Of a stretch of DNA of 64,000 bases, positions 16,774-24,399 are shown piece after piece. Positions within the stretch are counted from its first letter, which is position 1; the number at the start of each line of letters is the position of its first letter. This DNA is from Paenibacillus sp. GSMTC-2017. GTDB lineage: Bacteria; Bacillota; Bacilli; Paenibacillales; Paenibacillaceae. The DNA is taken from NCBI RefSeq assembly GCF_016019935.1, contig NZ_JAECMT010000001.1:558022-622021 (forward strand). The letters are read 5' to 3'. The notes under the pieces are model-generated. The model saw only the letters and a program-made list of their open reading frames with translations, was not told the DNA's origin and did not search any database. Position numbers and translations under genes: made by a program.

Positions 16774-17625
16774 TTAATCATACATTCTTTTGAGCGCGTC
16801 CTCATGCCGTTTTGAAGTAGCCATGTTTTCAAACACTCTGCAAGATCCAATAATACGATCAATCAATCTTCCGTCTACATCCAATTGCTCCCCATTTCTA
16901 CCTTTCTCAAACCACTTGCTTAGTCGATTGAGATCTAGATTGGTAGAGTAGTTCGTTTTTTTGCCCATTCTACCGTTTATAATTGGAAATAAGATGTCAT
17001 TAAACTCCGTTTCGGACAATATACCAGAACCGATTTCATCCAATGTCAGCAGGTCACAATCAACCGCTGCCGTAATAATGTCCGTTAATGAAACTTTGCT
17101 GCTAAACTTGAACGTATCTTTTGCAATATTAAAGAGCTGTGAAACATCGAGGAACAAACACACAAACCCTCGTTTATCTAATTCATGATGAATGGATGCC
17201 ATCAGATGGCTTTTACCGTTGCCTGGCTTCCCATACAACACTAACCCTAATTGTTGTGTATCGAAGGTATCTGCAAACTTCTTTGCTTCATTAAACACAT
17301 TTTCTGTACCTCTACGAATAATAAAGTTTTCGAAGGAGGCACGTTTAAGACTGTCACTTATGATGTTACGCTTATAATGCCTCTCAAGCCGATCCCGACG
17401 TACTTTCCGTTCAAGGTCCTGCCGCTCCTTTTCCATCCTACCCGCATCACATTTACATGCAGAGGGCATGACGTATTTCTGAAATAGCGGGAAAAATACT
17501 CTTTTCATCTCAACTCGGCAACTCAAGCAGCAATATGTACCTTCGACAGGGTCAGCGGCGTACAAAGAGGTCATAGTTTTGTTTGGAACTGATAATATCG
17601 CTTCCGTGATCGCTTCTACGTTCAT
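16774..17625 (-). CDS. DnaC/IstB-like helicase loader ATPase
   Basis: AAA+ ATPase of 283 aa that would load the replicative helicase at a phage origin. Walker A is GKPGNGKSH (about residue 140) and Walker B LLTLDEIG (about residue 195). A cysteine-rich N-terminal part (CCLSCRVEM ... SACKCDAG) may bind zinc, as in DnaC-type loaders of Bacillus phages. I chose the ATG at 17625, 9 nt after GGAGG, over one at 17640. The start lies inside the 3' end of the replisome-organizer gene, a 74-nt overlap. PBSX also keeps such a gene pair. Confidence 0.87.
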   Translation of the reverse strand: MNVEAITEAILSVPNKTMTSLYAADPVEGTYCCLSCRVEMKRVFFPLFQKYVMPSACKCDAGRMEKERQDLERKVRRDRLERHYKRNIISDSLKRASFENFIIRRGTENVFNEAKKFADTFDTQQLGLVLYGKPGNGKSHLMASIHHELDKRGFVCLFLDVSQLFNIAKDTFKFSSKVSLTDIITAAVDCDLLTLDEIGSGILSETEFNDILFPIINGRMGKKTNYSTNLDLNRLSKWFEKGRNGEQLDVDGRLIDRIIGSCRVFENMATSKRHEDALKRMYD

Positions 17626-18409
17626 TCGTTCCACCTCCATAACGCTGCGCTTTAATCTTTTTGTCAGCTTTGTTCTCCATTTCGATGACTAACCGATCAA
17701 ATTGCTTCCGAAGTTTGCCTGGGCTTAAAATATTTCTCCGCCAAAAGGTGTCCGTTGTTACCCATTCAATTACTGCCTTTACTTGCTCCGTCTCCCGTTT
17801 GTCGATCTCATATATTTTCCGGAAATCGTCTGCCCAGTGCTGGAAATCTGGTTGTTTCAGGCTACCCGTCCATTCAGTGATTTTTGAAAAAAGAAATACT
17901 GCCATTCTGTAAGAAGAAGTATCTTCGGCATACGTTTTTCGTTTATTTGTTATCTTGTTTTCCTCTTTGTTTACCTTGTAGTCATTGTTATCATTTTTGT
18001 TTGTGGCCACTAGTTGGTCATTTGCTGGTCGCTTGTTGGTTATTTGCTGGTCATTTTCACTCTTTTGCTCTTGGTATAAATCCCAATTAAGTATCGTTAC
18101 AACTGAAAATTTCGTTGTCGATTGGATGGTCAAAAAATGTCCCCTTTGCAATGTTTCGAGCCATCTCCAAATTGTTTTTGGACTTTTTTTCTGATCACTT
18201 TTTAGCCCATTGTTATACATGTCATGGAGGTCAAATCTTCCCGTTACGAACTGACCAGGTTGAAGCTGAACGGTCTGTCTACCGATCATCTGATTACGTT
18301 CAATATAGGTTGCTTCTGTCAAACAAATAAGCCACAGTCTCAACAATTCCATATCATTAAAAATTGCATTTTTTCGAAGTTTACGATGAATACATATCCA
18401 GCCTTCCAT
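17552..18409 (-). CDS. phage replisome organizer / DnaD-like replication protein
   Basis: Protein of 285 aa. The N-terminal winged-helix part is typical of phage replisome organizers (MEGWICIHRKLRKNAIFNDMELLRLWL region, PGQFVTGRFDLHDMY, SPKTIWRWLETLQRGHFL). A linker rich in Asn, Lys and Gln (QITNKRPANDQLVATNK, then NKEENKITNKRK) shows imperfect repeats in DNA of TTGCTGGTC/TTGTTGGTT type. The C-terminal half (WADDFRKIYEIDKRE, VIEWVTTDTFWRRNILSPGKLRKQF) is the usual origin- or DNA-binding tail. It overlaps the loader gene by 74 nt, pointing to coupled translation. Confidence 0.83.
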   Translation of the reverse strand: MEGWICIHRKLRKNAIFNDMELLRLWLICLTEATYIERNQMIGRQTVQLQPGQFVTGRFDLHDMYNNGLKSDQKKSPKTIWRWLETLQRGHFLTIQSTTKFSVVTILNWDLYQEQKSENDQQITNKRPANDQLVATNKNDNNDYKVNKEENKITNKRKTYAEDTSSYRMAVFLFSKITEWTGSLKQPDFQHWADDFRKIYEIDKRETEQVKAVIEWVTTDTFWRRNILSPGKLRKQFDRLVIEMENKADKKIKAQRYGGGTNERRSDHGSDIISSKQNYDLFVRR

Positions 18410-18469
18410 TTATCTTCCTCACATCCTTTAACTAGTTTCTATAGCAGACGAATATATGATTTACCGGAT

Positions 18470-18751
18470 CTACAAATTGGGCTTCATACTATACGCTTCG
18501 CAAATTGCAATTTCGAGCAGGAGATTCTCTCCAATCGGAAGCTTGTCCAATCGTGCTCCTGCACGTATTCTCCCTTTTTCAGTCAAATGAACATGACCAC
18601 ATTCATCGATTACGATAAAACCTCCTAACCTAAGCTCACTAGTCATATATTCACGTTGATCTAGAGCCGAATTTCCTGTTTCAACTGTTCTATTCATTAT
18701 TGGAATCATTCCCATCTCAATGTTTTTGTTAGTTACAAATGTATAGTTCAT
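18470..18751 (-). CDS. phage protein of unknown function, 93 aa
   Basis: Protein of 93 aa between the Cro-like gene and the replisome organizer, in the early operon. The middle has a winged-helix-like look (REYMTSELRLGGFIVIDECGHVHLTEKGRIRAG), where HLTEKG resembles the wing of DNA-binding or replication proteins. No family recognised with confidence. It begins 7 nt after the Cro-like gene stop, so transcription from the early promoter at 19052-19024 should include it. Confidence 0.6.
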   Translation of the reverse strand: MNYTFVTNKNIEMGMIPIMNRTVETGNSALDQREYMTSELRLGGFIVIDECGHVHLTEKGRIRAGARLDKLPIGENLLLEIAICEAYSMKPNL

Positions 18752-18758
18752 ACAGATA

Positions 18759-18983
18759 TCATCTCATGCAACGTTTCATTGCCTCCATGTTCAAAAAAAG
18801 CGTCCACTCAAATTCTAGAGCGCCTGCTATCTTTTTTGCTACTTCAACACTTGGATTCCCCCTCCCACTTTCAATCATTCCGTAATATTGACGTTTAATT
18901 CCAACCATTGTCGCAATCTGTAAATGTGTGAGCTTTTTATGTTTTCTGATCTTTTGAAGCCATATTCGAGTCATTCCAGCCAT
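18759..18983 (-). CDS. Cro-like XRE-family DNA-binding protein
   Basis: Protein of 74 aa with one helix-turn-helix of the XRE/Cro class: IWLQKIRKHKKLTHLQIATMVG, IKRQYYGMIESGRGNPSVEVAKKIAGAL. First gene of the leftward early operon, opposite the repressor gene. I chose the ATG at 18983 because AAGGAGGTGACAGG precedes it; a longer frame would translate through an operator. One operator copy (18768-18782) lies inside its last codons. Probably antagonises the repressor at the shared operators. Confidence 0.83.
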   Translation of the reverse strand: MAGMTRIWLQKIRKHKKLTHLQIATMVGIKRQYYGMIESGRGNPSVEVAKKIAGALEFEWTLFLNMEAMKRCMR

Positions 18984-19103
18984 CCTGTCACCTCCTTGGC
19001 AACGTTTCATTGCCTTATTCACGATATTAATGCAACTAAACGTTGCTGTCAATCTATTTATGCAAAGTTTCATTGCCTCGGTTGGCAGGCAACGAATAAT
19101 TGC
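18768..19103. promoter_or_regulatory. five operator sites GCAAY-N5-RTTGC of the lysogeny switch
   Basis: Fifteen-base dyads occur at 18768-18782 and 18999-19013 (both GCAACGTTTCATTGC), 19032-19046 (GCAACTAAACGTTGC), 19062-19076 (GCAAAGTTTCATTGC) and 19089-19103 (GCAACGAATAATTGC). The four intergenic sites are spaced centre to centre by 33, 30 and 27 bp. Two of them fill the 17-bp spacers of the two divergent promoters, so bound repressor would block RNA polymerase directly. Confidence 0.82.
19024..19052 (-). promoter_or_regulatory. sigma-A promoter for the leftward early operon
   Basis: On the minus strand TTGACA (19052-19047), a 17-bp spacer and TAATAT (19029-19024). The spacer contains the perfect dyad GCAACTAAACGTTGC. 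It drives the Cro-like gene and probably the replication genes. Confidence 0.85.
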
Positions 19104-19110
19104 CTATAAT
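19082..19110 (+). promoter_or_regulatory. sigma-A promoter for the repressor operon
   Basis: TTGGCA (19082-19087), a 17-bp spacer and a perfect TATAAT (19105-19110). The spacer holds operator GCAACGAATAATTGC, suggesting self-repression of the repressor gene that starts at 19141. Confidence 0.85.
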
Positions 19111-19140
19111 AGAGCTAATCTGTTAATGGGGGCTATTATT

Positions 19141-19557
19141 ATGCTACCTGATCGCCTTCGAAATCTACGATTAGATAAGAAGAAGACACAAAAGGACATG
19201 GCCGATTTCCTAGGTATTACTAGGCAAGGATATGGAAACTACGAAAGCGGAAAAACGGAGCCTGATCAAAAAACGATAAATGCACTTGCTGACTACTTTA
19301 ATACTTCTATCGATTACTTGTACGGTAGATCTGATAACGTTCAACCTGATCTCACTGACCAGCTTAACCATTCATCTAGCAAAACAAAACATGATGAAGG
19401 TCATGAACAACGTGCAGATAGCGAAGCGAATATTGGACGAGCGTTTTTAGGTGGATCTGATAAGTACTCCGAGGAGGAGCTAGATCTGGCGAGAGCAGCT
19501 GCCAAGGCTGCAGTGGATGCATACCGTAAGGCTCAACGAAAAAGAGATGAACAATAA
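19141..19557 (+). CDS. phage CI-like repressor, XRE family
   Basis: Protein of 138 aa. The N-terminal helix-turn-helix spans about residues 3-60 (LPDRLRNLRLDKKKTQKDMADFLG, ITRQGYGNYESGKTEPDQKTINALADYFN, TSIDYLYGRSD). A flexible hydrophilic linker and a short C-terminal helix follow (YSEEELDLARAAAKAAVDAYRKAQ), as in Xre of PBSX and ImmR of ICEBs1 rather than a LexA-type peptidase domain. I chose ATG 19141 because the promoter -10 ends at 19110 and GGGGG lies about 8 nt upstream. The ImmA-like protease follows, so induction is probably by proteolysis. Confidence 0.87.
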   Translation: MLPDRLRNLRLDKKKTQKDMADFLGITRQGYGNYESGKTEPDQKTINALADYFNTSIDYLYGRSDNVQPDLTDQLNHSSSKTKHDEGHEQRADSEANIGRAFLGGSDKYSEEELDLARAAAKAAVDAYRKAQRKRDEQ

Positions 19558-19636
19558 CTTTATTATAGCCTTAGTCAGGCTATATTTTTTACTCATACAT
19601 ACGAACATACGTTTCTTTTTTGGAGGATGATAACAA

Positions 19637-20260
19637 ATGTTGGATTTCAGTTTATACAAACCATCCGATTTGGAAATTTGGATTAGTACAAGATATATAG
19701 AACATGGAATATTAACCCCTTCAGACTTGACCATTAAAGCCGTTTCGCAAGCATTTAATGTTGAAGTGAGATATTATAGTGGTCCATGTTTCGCTCAGTG
19801 GGAGGAAAACAGCTACTCATTTATTTTTCTTAAAGAAGATTTAGGTTACGAGGAGCTCCGGAAAGAATTTTTTCATGAGCTGTGTCATCCTCTTAGACAT
19901 GTTGGCATCCAAGATTCCATGCCTTCTACCTTTCAAGACCTTCAAGAAGCACAAGCTACACAGTTTCAAATGGTCGCTGCAATGCCTTACTTCATGTTAG
20001 AGAAGTATGAACCGACTAAATATTTGCATCATTACTTGACGATCATTTCTGAAGCATTCAGGCTTCCCTATACCTTTGTGAAACAACGTATAGAACAAAT
20101 ATTACGAAAAATACATAGTGAGCGCGAAGAGCGAACTCTACGTGCAAGAACTACTATGAAACCTGTGATCTATACTTACTCCCATGCCACAAATAATCTA
20201 TTAAACCAATTAAACCGCCAAATTGCCGAGAGCAGGAGTGTATATCGTGTTGAAGATTAA
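19637..20260 (+). CDS. ImmA/IrrE-type metallopeptidase
   Basis: Protein of 207 aa expected to cleave the neighbouring repressor when DNA is damaged, as ImmA does in ICEBs1. The zinc motif HExxH is seen as FFHELCHPLRH (about residue 85), preceded by SFIFLKEDLGYEELRKEF. A downstream EAQATQFQMVAAMP segment provides the third ligand region typical of the family. GGAGG lies before the ATG. In PBSX the homologous gene xkdA is also next to xre. Confidence 0.87.
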   Translation: MLDFSLYKPSDLEIWISTRYIEHGILTPSDLTIKAVSQAFNVEVRYYSGPCFAQWEENSYSFIFLKEDLGYEELRKEFFHELCHPLRHVGIQDSMPSTFQDLQEAQATQFQMVAAMPYFMLEKYEPTKYLHHYLTIISEAFRLPYTFVKQRIEQILRKIHSEREERTLRARTTMKPVIYTYSHATNNLLNQLNRQIAESRSVYRVED

Positions 20261-20639
20261 AGTCATTTATGAAGAATCTGGTGAAGACGGGCTACTTAAT
20301 CCCGTTTGGATGATTGTAGACTGCCACTCACTCGACTGGAACAAAACGTTAACCATCGATATAACAGCACCATTCCAGCGAATCACTTATGATGAATTTG
20401 AAGGTGAGCATCCGTCAATCACGGTGCCAGACTTTGCATACACGCGCTACGAGTCAAAAGAACACCATATTGGTATTATGCTGCCACTTGTTAAGAAAGC
20501 GGCGTTTAGAGCTGCGAATGTGCTTCCTTCGGAATTGGACTTATCTAGTGTCGAGCGGCTTGTACTGCGGATAAGTGATATTGAGGATGTGTTGCAATAT
20601 AGCATAAGAACGATTATACGAGCTAAATGTGATACATAA
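20247..20639 (+). CDS. hypothetical protein at the island edge, 130 aa
   Basis: Acidic beta-rich protein starting with GTG at 20247 (AGGAG 9 nt upstream), overlapping the metallopeptidase gene by 14 nt and so probably co-translated. It begins LKIKVIYEESGEDGLLNPVWMIVDC and contains DWNKTLTIDITAPFQRITYDEF and AAFRAANVLPSELDLSSVERLVLRISD-type segments. No family recognised. Its place after repressor and protease suggests a role in the lysogeny module or as a carried accessory gene. Confidence 0.6.
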   Translation: MLKIKVIYEESGEDGLLNPVWMIVDCHSLDWNKTLTIDITAPFQRITYDEFEGEHPSITVPDFAYTRYESKEHHIGIMLPLVKKAAFRAANVLPSELDLSSVERLVLRISDIEDVLQYSIRTIIRAKCDT

Positions 20640-20658
20640 GGGCTTATAAAAAACAATC

Positions 20659-20684
20659 GAGGCCCTATCACTAGGGCCTCTTTC
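20659..20684 (+). terminator. strong terminator at the right end of the island
   Basis: GAGGCCCTA, loop TCAC, TAGGGCCTC: a perfect 9-bp stem followed by TTTC. It closes the repressor operon and marks the apparent right limit of the phage-derived genes. Confidence 0.8.
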
Positions 20685-20853
20685 ATGGGAGAGGAGAAAC
20701 CGGACGAAGAACTTATGGGGAAACGTAAGCCTTCTCCGCGGTTGTCTACGACATCTTCCGACGCCGATGTTTTTAGCTTCTCCCGAATCGGTATGAATAT
20801 ACATGACAGTGAAAATTTTCATCATTCGATTCCAGATTTCCCACACTATTTGC

Positions 20854-21543
20854 TCATACAAGTTCAAATAAAAATACTTCCTTAAATCCCTTCTCCCCTT
20901 CGCAAGTCACCTTTATTGCACGTGTACCCGGTATTCGTTCAATCCAGTTTAATGCAAGAAATCTTTCTAATAGAGCAGTACCCAAAGCGCCTGCCAAGTG
21001 ATGCCGCCTCTCACTCCAATCTAAACATTTGTGCGAAAATGACCTCCTCTTTTTCTTCACTTGTTCCACATCAATATGAAATGAAGCAAAAAAATCGTTC
21101 CCTTTATCCGTAATGGAGAAGCTGTCCTTCTCTTCGGATATAAACCCATTTTCCAATAATGAAGCTGTTAATTGCACACCTAGTTTTCCAGCTAAATGAT
21201 CATAACAAGTTCTTGCCTTGCGCATTGCGCCATCCTCTAATGCTTGCTTAAATGATCTAATTTCCATCGGAGGAGAGATAGATAATAACATTTCCATAAT
21301 GCCAGCAACTTCTTGACTTTGAATGCCATAATAGCGGTGTCTTCCTTGCTTTTCGATGGAAACGATATTTGCATCAACCATTTTTGCTAAATGAAAACTA
21401 GCTGTTTGAGGTGTTATCCCTGCTCTATATGCCAATTCATTCACTGGATGGTACCTGCCATCCATCATTACTGTTAATATCGCTGCACGAGAAGCCTCAC
21501 TTACCAAAGCAGCTACAACTGCCACATTTGGACTAACACTCAT
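20854..21543 (-). CDS. ArsR-like winged-helix transcriptional regulator
   Basis: Protein of 229 aa. The N-terminal winged helix is clear: VSEASRAAILTVMMDGRYHPVNELAYRAG, ITPQTASFHLAKMVDANIVSIEKQGRHRYYGI. The C-terminal half is longer than in plain ArsR metal sensors and contains AGKLGVQLTASLLENGFI and the end LNWIERIPGTRAIKVTCEGEKGF. I chose the ATG at 21543 with AAGGAG 10 nt upstream. It is divergent from a flavin-reductase gene, which it probably regulates; the 101-bp gap holds an imperfect ACTTACTTA/AACTAAGTA symmetry. Ligand unknown. Confidence 0.8.
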   Translation of the reverse strand: MSVSPNVAVVAALVSEASRAAILTVMMDGRYHPVNELAYRAGITPQTASFHLAKMVDANIVSIEKQGRHRYYGIQSQEVAGIMEMLLSISPPMEIRSFKQALEDGAMRKARTCYDHLAGKLGVQLTASLLENGFISEEKDSFSITDKGNDFFASFHIDVEQVKKKRRSFSHKCLDWSERRHHLAGALGTALLERFLALNWIERIPGTRAIKVTCEGEKGFKEVFLFELV

Positions 21544-21644
21544 CTTACATTTTCTCCTTATGTAATCCATATTTCGATGATCATCTACTTACTTACATTT
21601 TACAATAAGTTAGCAATGATAACTAAGTATGAGGAGAATTTACG

Positions 21645-22265
21645 ATGAGCACACACGATTACATTCCAAGAACAGAAACTATAACACCTTCCATTTTGTA
21701 TTATGGAACACCAGTTATTCTACTAACTACATGCAATGAGGATGATTCTGTAAATATTAGTCCTTTGTCATCTTCATGGGCATTAGGAAATTATATCGTA
21801 CTTGGAATTGGGCTTGGCGGAAAAGCAATCGAAAACGTAAAACGCGATCCTGAGTGCGTAATTAACATCCCAAGCCCAGCACTATGGTCAAATGTGGAGA
21901 AGCTAGCCCCGTTCACAGGGAAATATCCCGTTCCAGACTATAAACGTAACAATAGGTACACTTTTGAAAAAGATAAATTTGCCTGCTCTGGATTAACGCC
22001 GTCGCCATCCCTTTCGGTGAAACCTTCCCGAATTGTGGAATGCCCCATTCAAATTGAAGCTAGAGTAAAACATATTCGTATTCCCGAAGACCTTCCACAT
22101 ATCGCTATCGTTGAAACGGAAGCTGTACATGTACATGCACATACAAAAATTATTTTAAACGAAAACCATATTGATCCGAACAAATGGAGCCCACTTATCT
22201 ATAATTTCCGTCATTATTTCGGGCTCGGAAGCCCGCTTGGCAAAACCTTTCGTTCTGAAACGTAA
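21645..22265 (+). CDS. flavin reductase-like (FMN-binding split barrel) protein
   Basis: Protein of 206 aa of the flavoredoxin/flavin reductase family. Family-type segments are YYGTPVILLTTCNEDDSVNISPLSSSWALG near the N-terminus, VLGIGLGGKAIENVKRDPECVINIPS and the C-terminal HIDPNKWSPLIYNFRHYFGLGSPLGKTF. TGAGGAGAATTTACG gives the ribosome site. It probably reduces flavin or a small xenobiotic substrate with NAD(P)H, and is divergent from the ArsR-like gene. Confidence 0.8.
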   Translation: MSTHDYIPRTETITPSILYYGTPVILLTTCNEDDSVNISPLSSSWALGNYIVLGIGLGGKAIENVKRDPECVINIPSPALWSNVEKLAPFTGKYPVPDYKRNNRYTFEKDKFACSGLTPSPSLSVKPSRIVECPIQIEARVKHIRIPEDLPHIAIVETEAVHVHAHTKIILNENHIDPNKWSPLIYNFRHYFGLGSPLGKTFRSET

Positions 22266-22421
22266 GGAGTTTTACTGGTTAAACATCCGATTTCCAAATA
22301 TTTACCTTGGTTATGAACGTCATTTTTGTTTATAATATCACAGCATACTTCTGAGATCGGCAGAGATGTATTCACTTATGAAAATAACAACATAACATTT
22401 TTTGGAGGAAATCAACGTATC

Positions 22422-23039
22422 ATGCAACATGAATCACATTCGAATGTCAAAATTGTATCCGCAGATCCAAGCGCAATCGGTCTGTTCGGACTAGCTATCG
22501 TTACTCTCGTAGCATCATCCCAAAAACTAGGCATAACTGAAGGTCTTAGTTTCGTTATTCCATGGGCTATTTTCCTTGGCGCATTCGCCCAACTTTTTGC
22601 TTCCATATTAGATGGCAAACATAACAACACATTTGGTATGACTGCATTTGGCGCATATGGTTTCTTCTGGCTAGCTGTTGCTGGAAGTTGGTTAATAAAG
22701 TTAGGAGCATTTGGACCAGAACTTGCGGCTGACGTTGACGTGAAGCAATTGGGCTTCGCTTTTCTTGGCTATCTTATATTCACCTTGTTTATGACGATTG
22801 GCGCAATGGAAACAAACAAAGTTTTGTTCTTCATTTTTGTACTTATCGATTTCTTGTTCATCGGACTAACTTTTGATGCTTTTGGAATCGTTCCTGCATT
22901 TTTCCATAAGCTTGCTGCATTCTCTGAGCTCGCTATTGCACTTCTTTCTTTCTATGCTTGTGGTGCAGCAGTTCTTAATACACATTTTGGTCGTGTATTT
23001 CTACCAATTGGCAAGCCTTTCGGCATTTTCAAAAAATAA
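22422..23039 (+). CDS. acetate uptake transporter family protein (GPR1/FUN34/YaaH)
   Basis: Six-helix membrane protein of about 205 aa. The N-terminal signature is DPSAIGLFGLAIVTLVAS, the counterpart of the family NPAPLGL motif, followed by PWAIFLGAFAQLFASILDGKHNNTFGMTAFGAYGFFW. Family members (SatP, YaaH) carry acetate or succinate. The ATG at 22422 is the likely start, with GGAGG 13 nt upstream. It stands alone between a flavin reductase and a strong terminator. Confidence 0.82.
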   Translation: MQHESHSNVKIVSADPSAIGLFGLAIVTLVASSQKLGITEGLSFVIPWAIFLGAFAQLFASILDGKHNNTFGMTAFGAYGFFWLAVAGSWLIKLGAFGPELAADVDVKQLGFAFLGYLIFTLFMTIGAMETNKVLFFIFVLIDFLFIGLTFDAFGIVPAFFHKLAAFSELAIALLSFYACGAAVLNTHFGRVFLPIGKPFGIFKK

Positions 23040-23041
23040 CA

Positions 23042-23086
23042 AAAAAACCGCTCTGTCACGCCGATTCGTGATAGAGCGGTTTTTTA
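23042..23086. terminator. bidirectional terminator between convergent genes
   Basis: AAAAAACCGCTCT and AGAGCGGTTTTTT form a long stem with inner TCACG/CGTGA pairing, just after the transporter stop and ahead of the convergent gene that ends at 23108. T residues on both strands suit both directions. Confidence 0.88.
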
Positions 23087-23107
23087 TTCCCAAATAGAAC
23101 GATTACA

Positions 23108-23527
23108 TTACTGCTTTGTAAATATAACTTTTTTAGGTGGCAGTTTATCTGCTTTAGTATTGTCCCCTTCACTGAGCACTTTAAACTTAACTTCATACGT
23201 TTGTGTGGAGTTAGGTGCAATTTCGAATACATTTATACTTAGAGAATTATCTACTATAGCGTAAGCAAACTTCTTTTTAGCTACACCCATTTCCTTTGAT
23301 AAATCTGTTTTCATTGTAAATCGCACATCATTATTTGTTATATTTTTCACCGTTATGTCAGAGGTAAAAACGATGTAACCCGCTTCATCAATGGAATAGT
23401 CATGAAATGTACTTTTGTCATAAATATAAGACAAGCCACTCCCAACTCCGCCCATTTCCTTCAATATCAAAGGAACTGAAAACAGTAAACAAATGATTAA
23501 CGGTATGATCATTATTTTTCTTCTCAT
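23108..23527 (-). CDS. exported/membrane-anchored protein of unknown function
   Basis: Protein of 139 aa with a basic start (MRRKIMII) and one hydrophobic segment (PLIICLLFSVPLIL) that works as a signal anchor. The rest is a beta-rich external domain with YIVFTSDITVKNITNNDVRFTM and INVFEIAPNSTQTYEVKFKV, resembling an FxLYD/DUF4352-like immunoglobulin fold. ATG 23527 has GGAGG 8 nt upstream. No named family recognised. Confidence 0.62.
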   Translation of the reverse strand: MRRKIMIIPLIICLLFSVPLILKEMGGVGSGLSYIYDKSTFHDYSIDEAGYIVFTSDITVKNITNNDVRFTMKTDLSKEMGVAKKKFAYAIVDNSLSINVFEIAPNSTQTYEVKFKVLSEGDNTKADKLPPKKVIFTKQ

Positions 23528-23618
23528 ATGTCGCACCTCCCTTCAAGCCGCATTATAAAATCAGTTACTAAGCTTTTCCCCTCCTACAGCCGATACAACT
23601 ATCAAGGAGGTGTAAGTA

Positions 23619-23795
23619 TTGGATATTGCAGCACTATCAATCTTAAAAAGCCAATCGTCCTTATCTCAAGCGGTCGGTCTTAAAGTACTTAATATAGCAA
23701 AAGACCAAGCAGAGCAACAAGGACAACAGCTTGTCCAAATGATTAATCAAAATCTCGACCCTACCCGTGGTCAAAGCATCGATCTTCGCGTGTAA
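23619..23795 (+). CDS. YjfB-family small protein
   Basis: Protein of 58 aa from a TTG start with AAGGAGGTG 6 nt upstream. Sequence begins MDIAALSILKSQSSLSQAVG and ends DPTRGQSIDLRV, matching the YjfB family in start, helical Gln/Ala-rich body and GQ-x-IDIRV-type end. The family is linked to motility by annotation in Bacillus; its biochemical role is unknown. A terminator follows at 23803. Confidence 0.82.
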   Translation: MDIAALSILKSQSSLSQAVGLKVLNIAKDQAEQQGQQLVQMINQNLDPTRGQSIDLRV

Positions 23796-23802
23796 TGATT
23801 GA

Positions 23803-23827
23803 ACCCGCAAACTGCGGGTTTTTTTCT
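23803..23827 (+). terminator. intrinsic terminator after yjfB-like gene
   Basis: ACCCGC, loop AAACT, GCGGGT followed by seven T residues, directly after the YjfB-like stop. Confidence 0.9.
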
Positions 23828-24102
23828 TGTACGGATATCAAAATAAGAGTGACTCTCCTATACTCATAATCTATCATTTCTATCATTTCTATTCCTTCAA
23901 TTATTTCAATATAATTGCATCTTAACTATACACCATTTGATTACATCATGGCTCAATCTTCTGTTGAATTTAATAACGAGAAGCGCGAGATCGAAGAGGA
24001 CGACGATCATGGCGATGATAAAAATAAAAATGTACGCATATGTACCTCACATTGAAGCAAACTAAGTTGTCTTGCCAAACAAAACCAAAAGGAGTGTTTC
24101 TA
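23828..24102. other. AT-rich intergenic region with no supported gene
   Basis: About 275 bp. It contains three short ATTTCTATC/ATTTCAAT-like direct repeats (TATCATTTC at 23873 and 23882) and a 35-codon frame at 23948-24055 without a ribosome site. A promoter for the small membrane protein is expected but no clear -35/-10 pair was found. Confidence 0.5.
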
Positions 24103-24261
24103 ATGCGTGAAGGATTGATTCCTACTGTTCTTGGGACTGTAGTTACTGCTTCTGGTGCTGCTACACTACTGAAAAGCAAGTATAAACTTGTTGGTGTTGG
24201 TGTGCTCGGCTTTGGACTTGCTCATGTCATTCTTGGTGCAATCGATTTGATCGAACACCGA
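24103..24261 (+). CDS. small hydrophobic membrane protein
   Basis: Protein of 53 aa (MREGLIPTVLGTVVTASGAATLL ... LGAIDLIEHR) with two short hydrophobic helices separated by KSKYKLVG. AAGGAG lies 9 nt before the ATG. I do not recognise a functional family; similar small glycine-rich membrane proteins are common in Paenibacillus. End coordinate is the codon before the TAG stop at 24262-24264. Confidence 0.6.
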
Positions 24262-24399
24262 TAGTCTTGGCAAGATAGGCAGGGAGGCACTTTATTGTCT
24301 CCCTCCTTTTTGAAGATTCAACTCAAAACAATAGAAATAGTTGTGCAACCCAATCCTTCCCTCCATCGTTCCCATACTATGGGTGAAAGGAGGATGCAC

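Noticed and set aside
20685-20885. 66-codon plus-strand frame starting at the island-end terminator
   Set aside because: The start codon lies immediately after the terminator stem, there is no promoter, and the composition (KRKPSPRLSTTSSD) does not suggest a folded protein. It also runs into the end of the ArsR-like gene.
23948-24055. 35-codon frame MAQSSVEFNNEKREIEEDDD... before the small membrane protein
   Set aside because: No ribosome site (TGATTACATC upstream) and no known relative.
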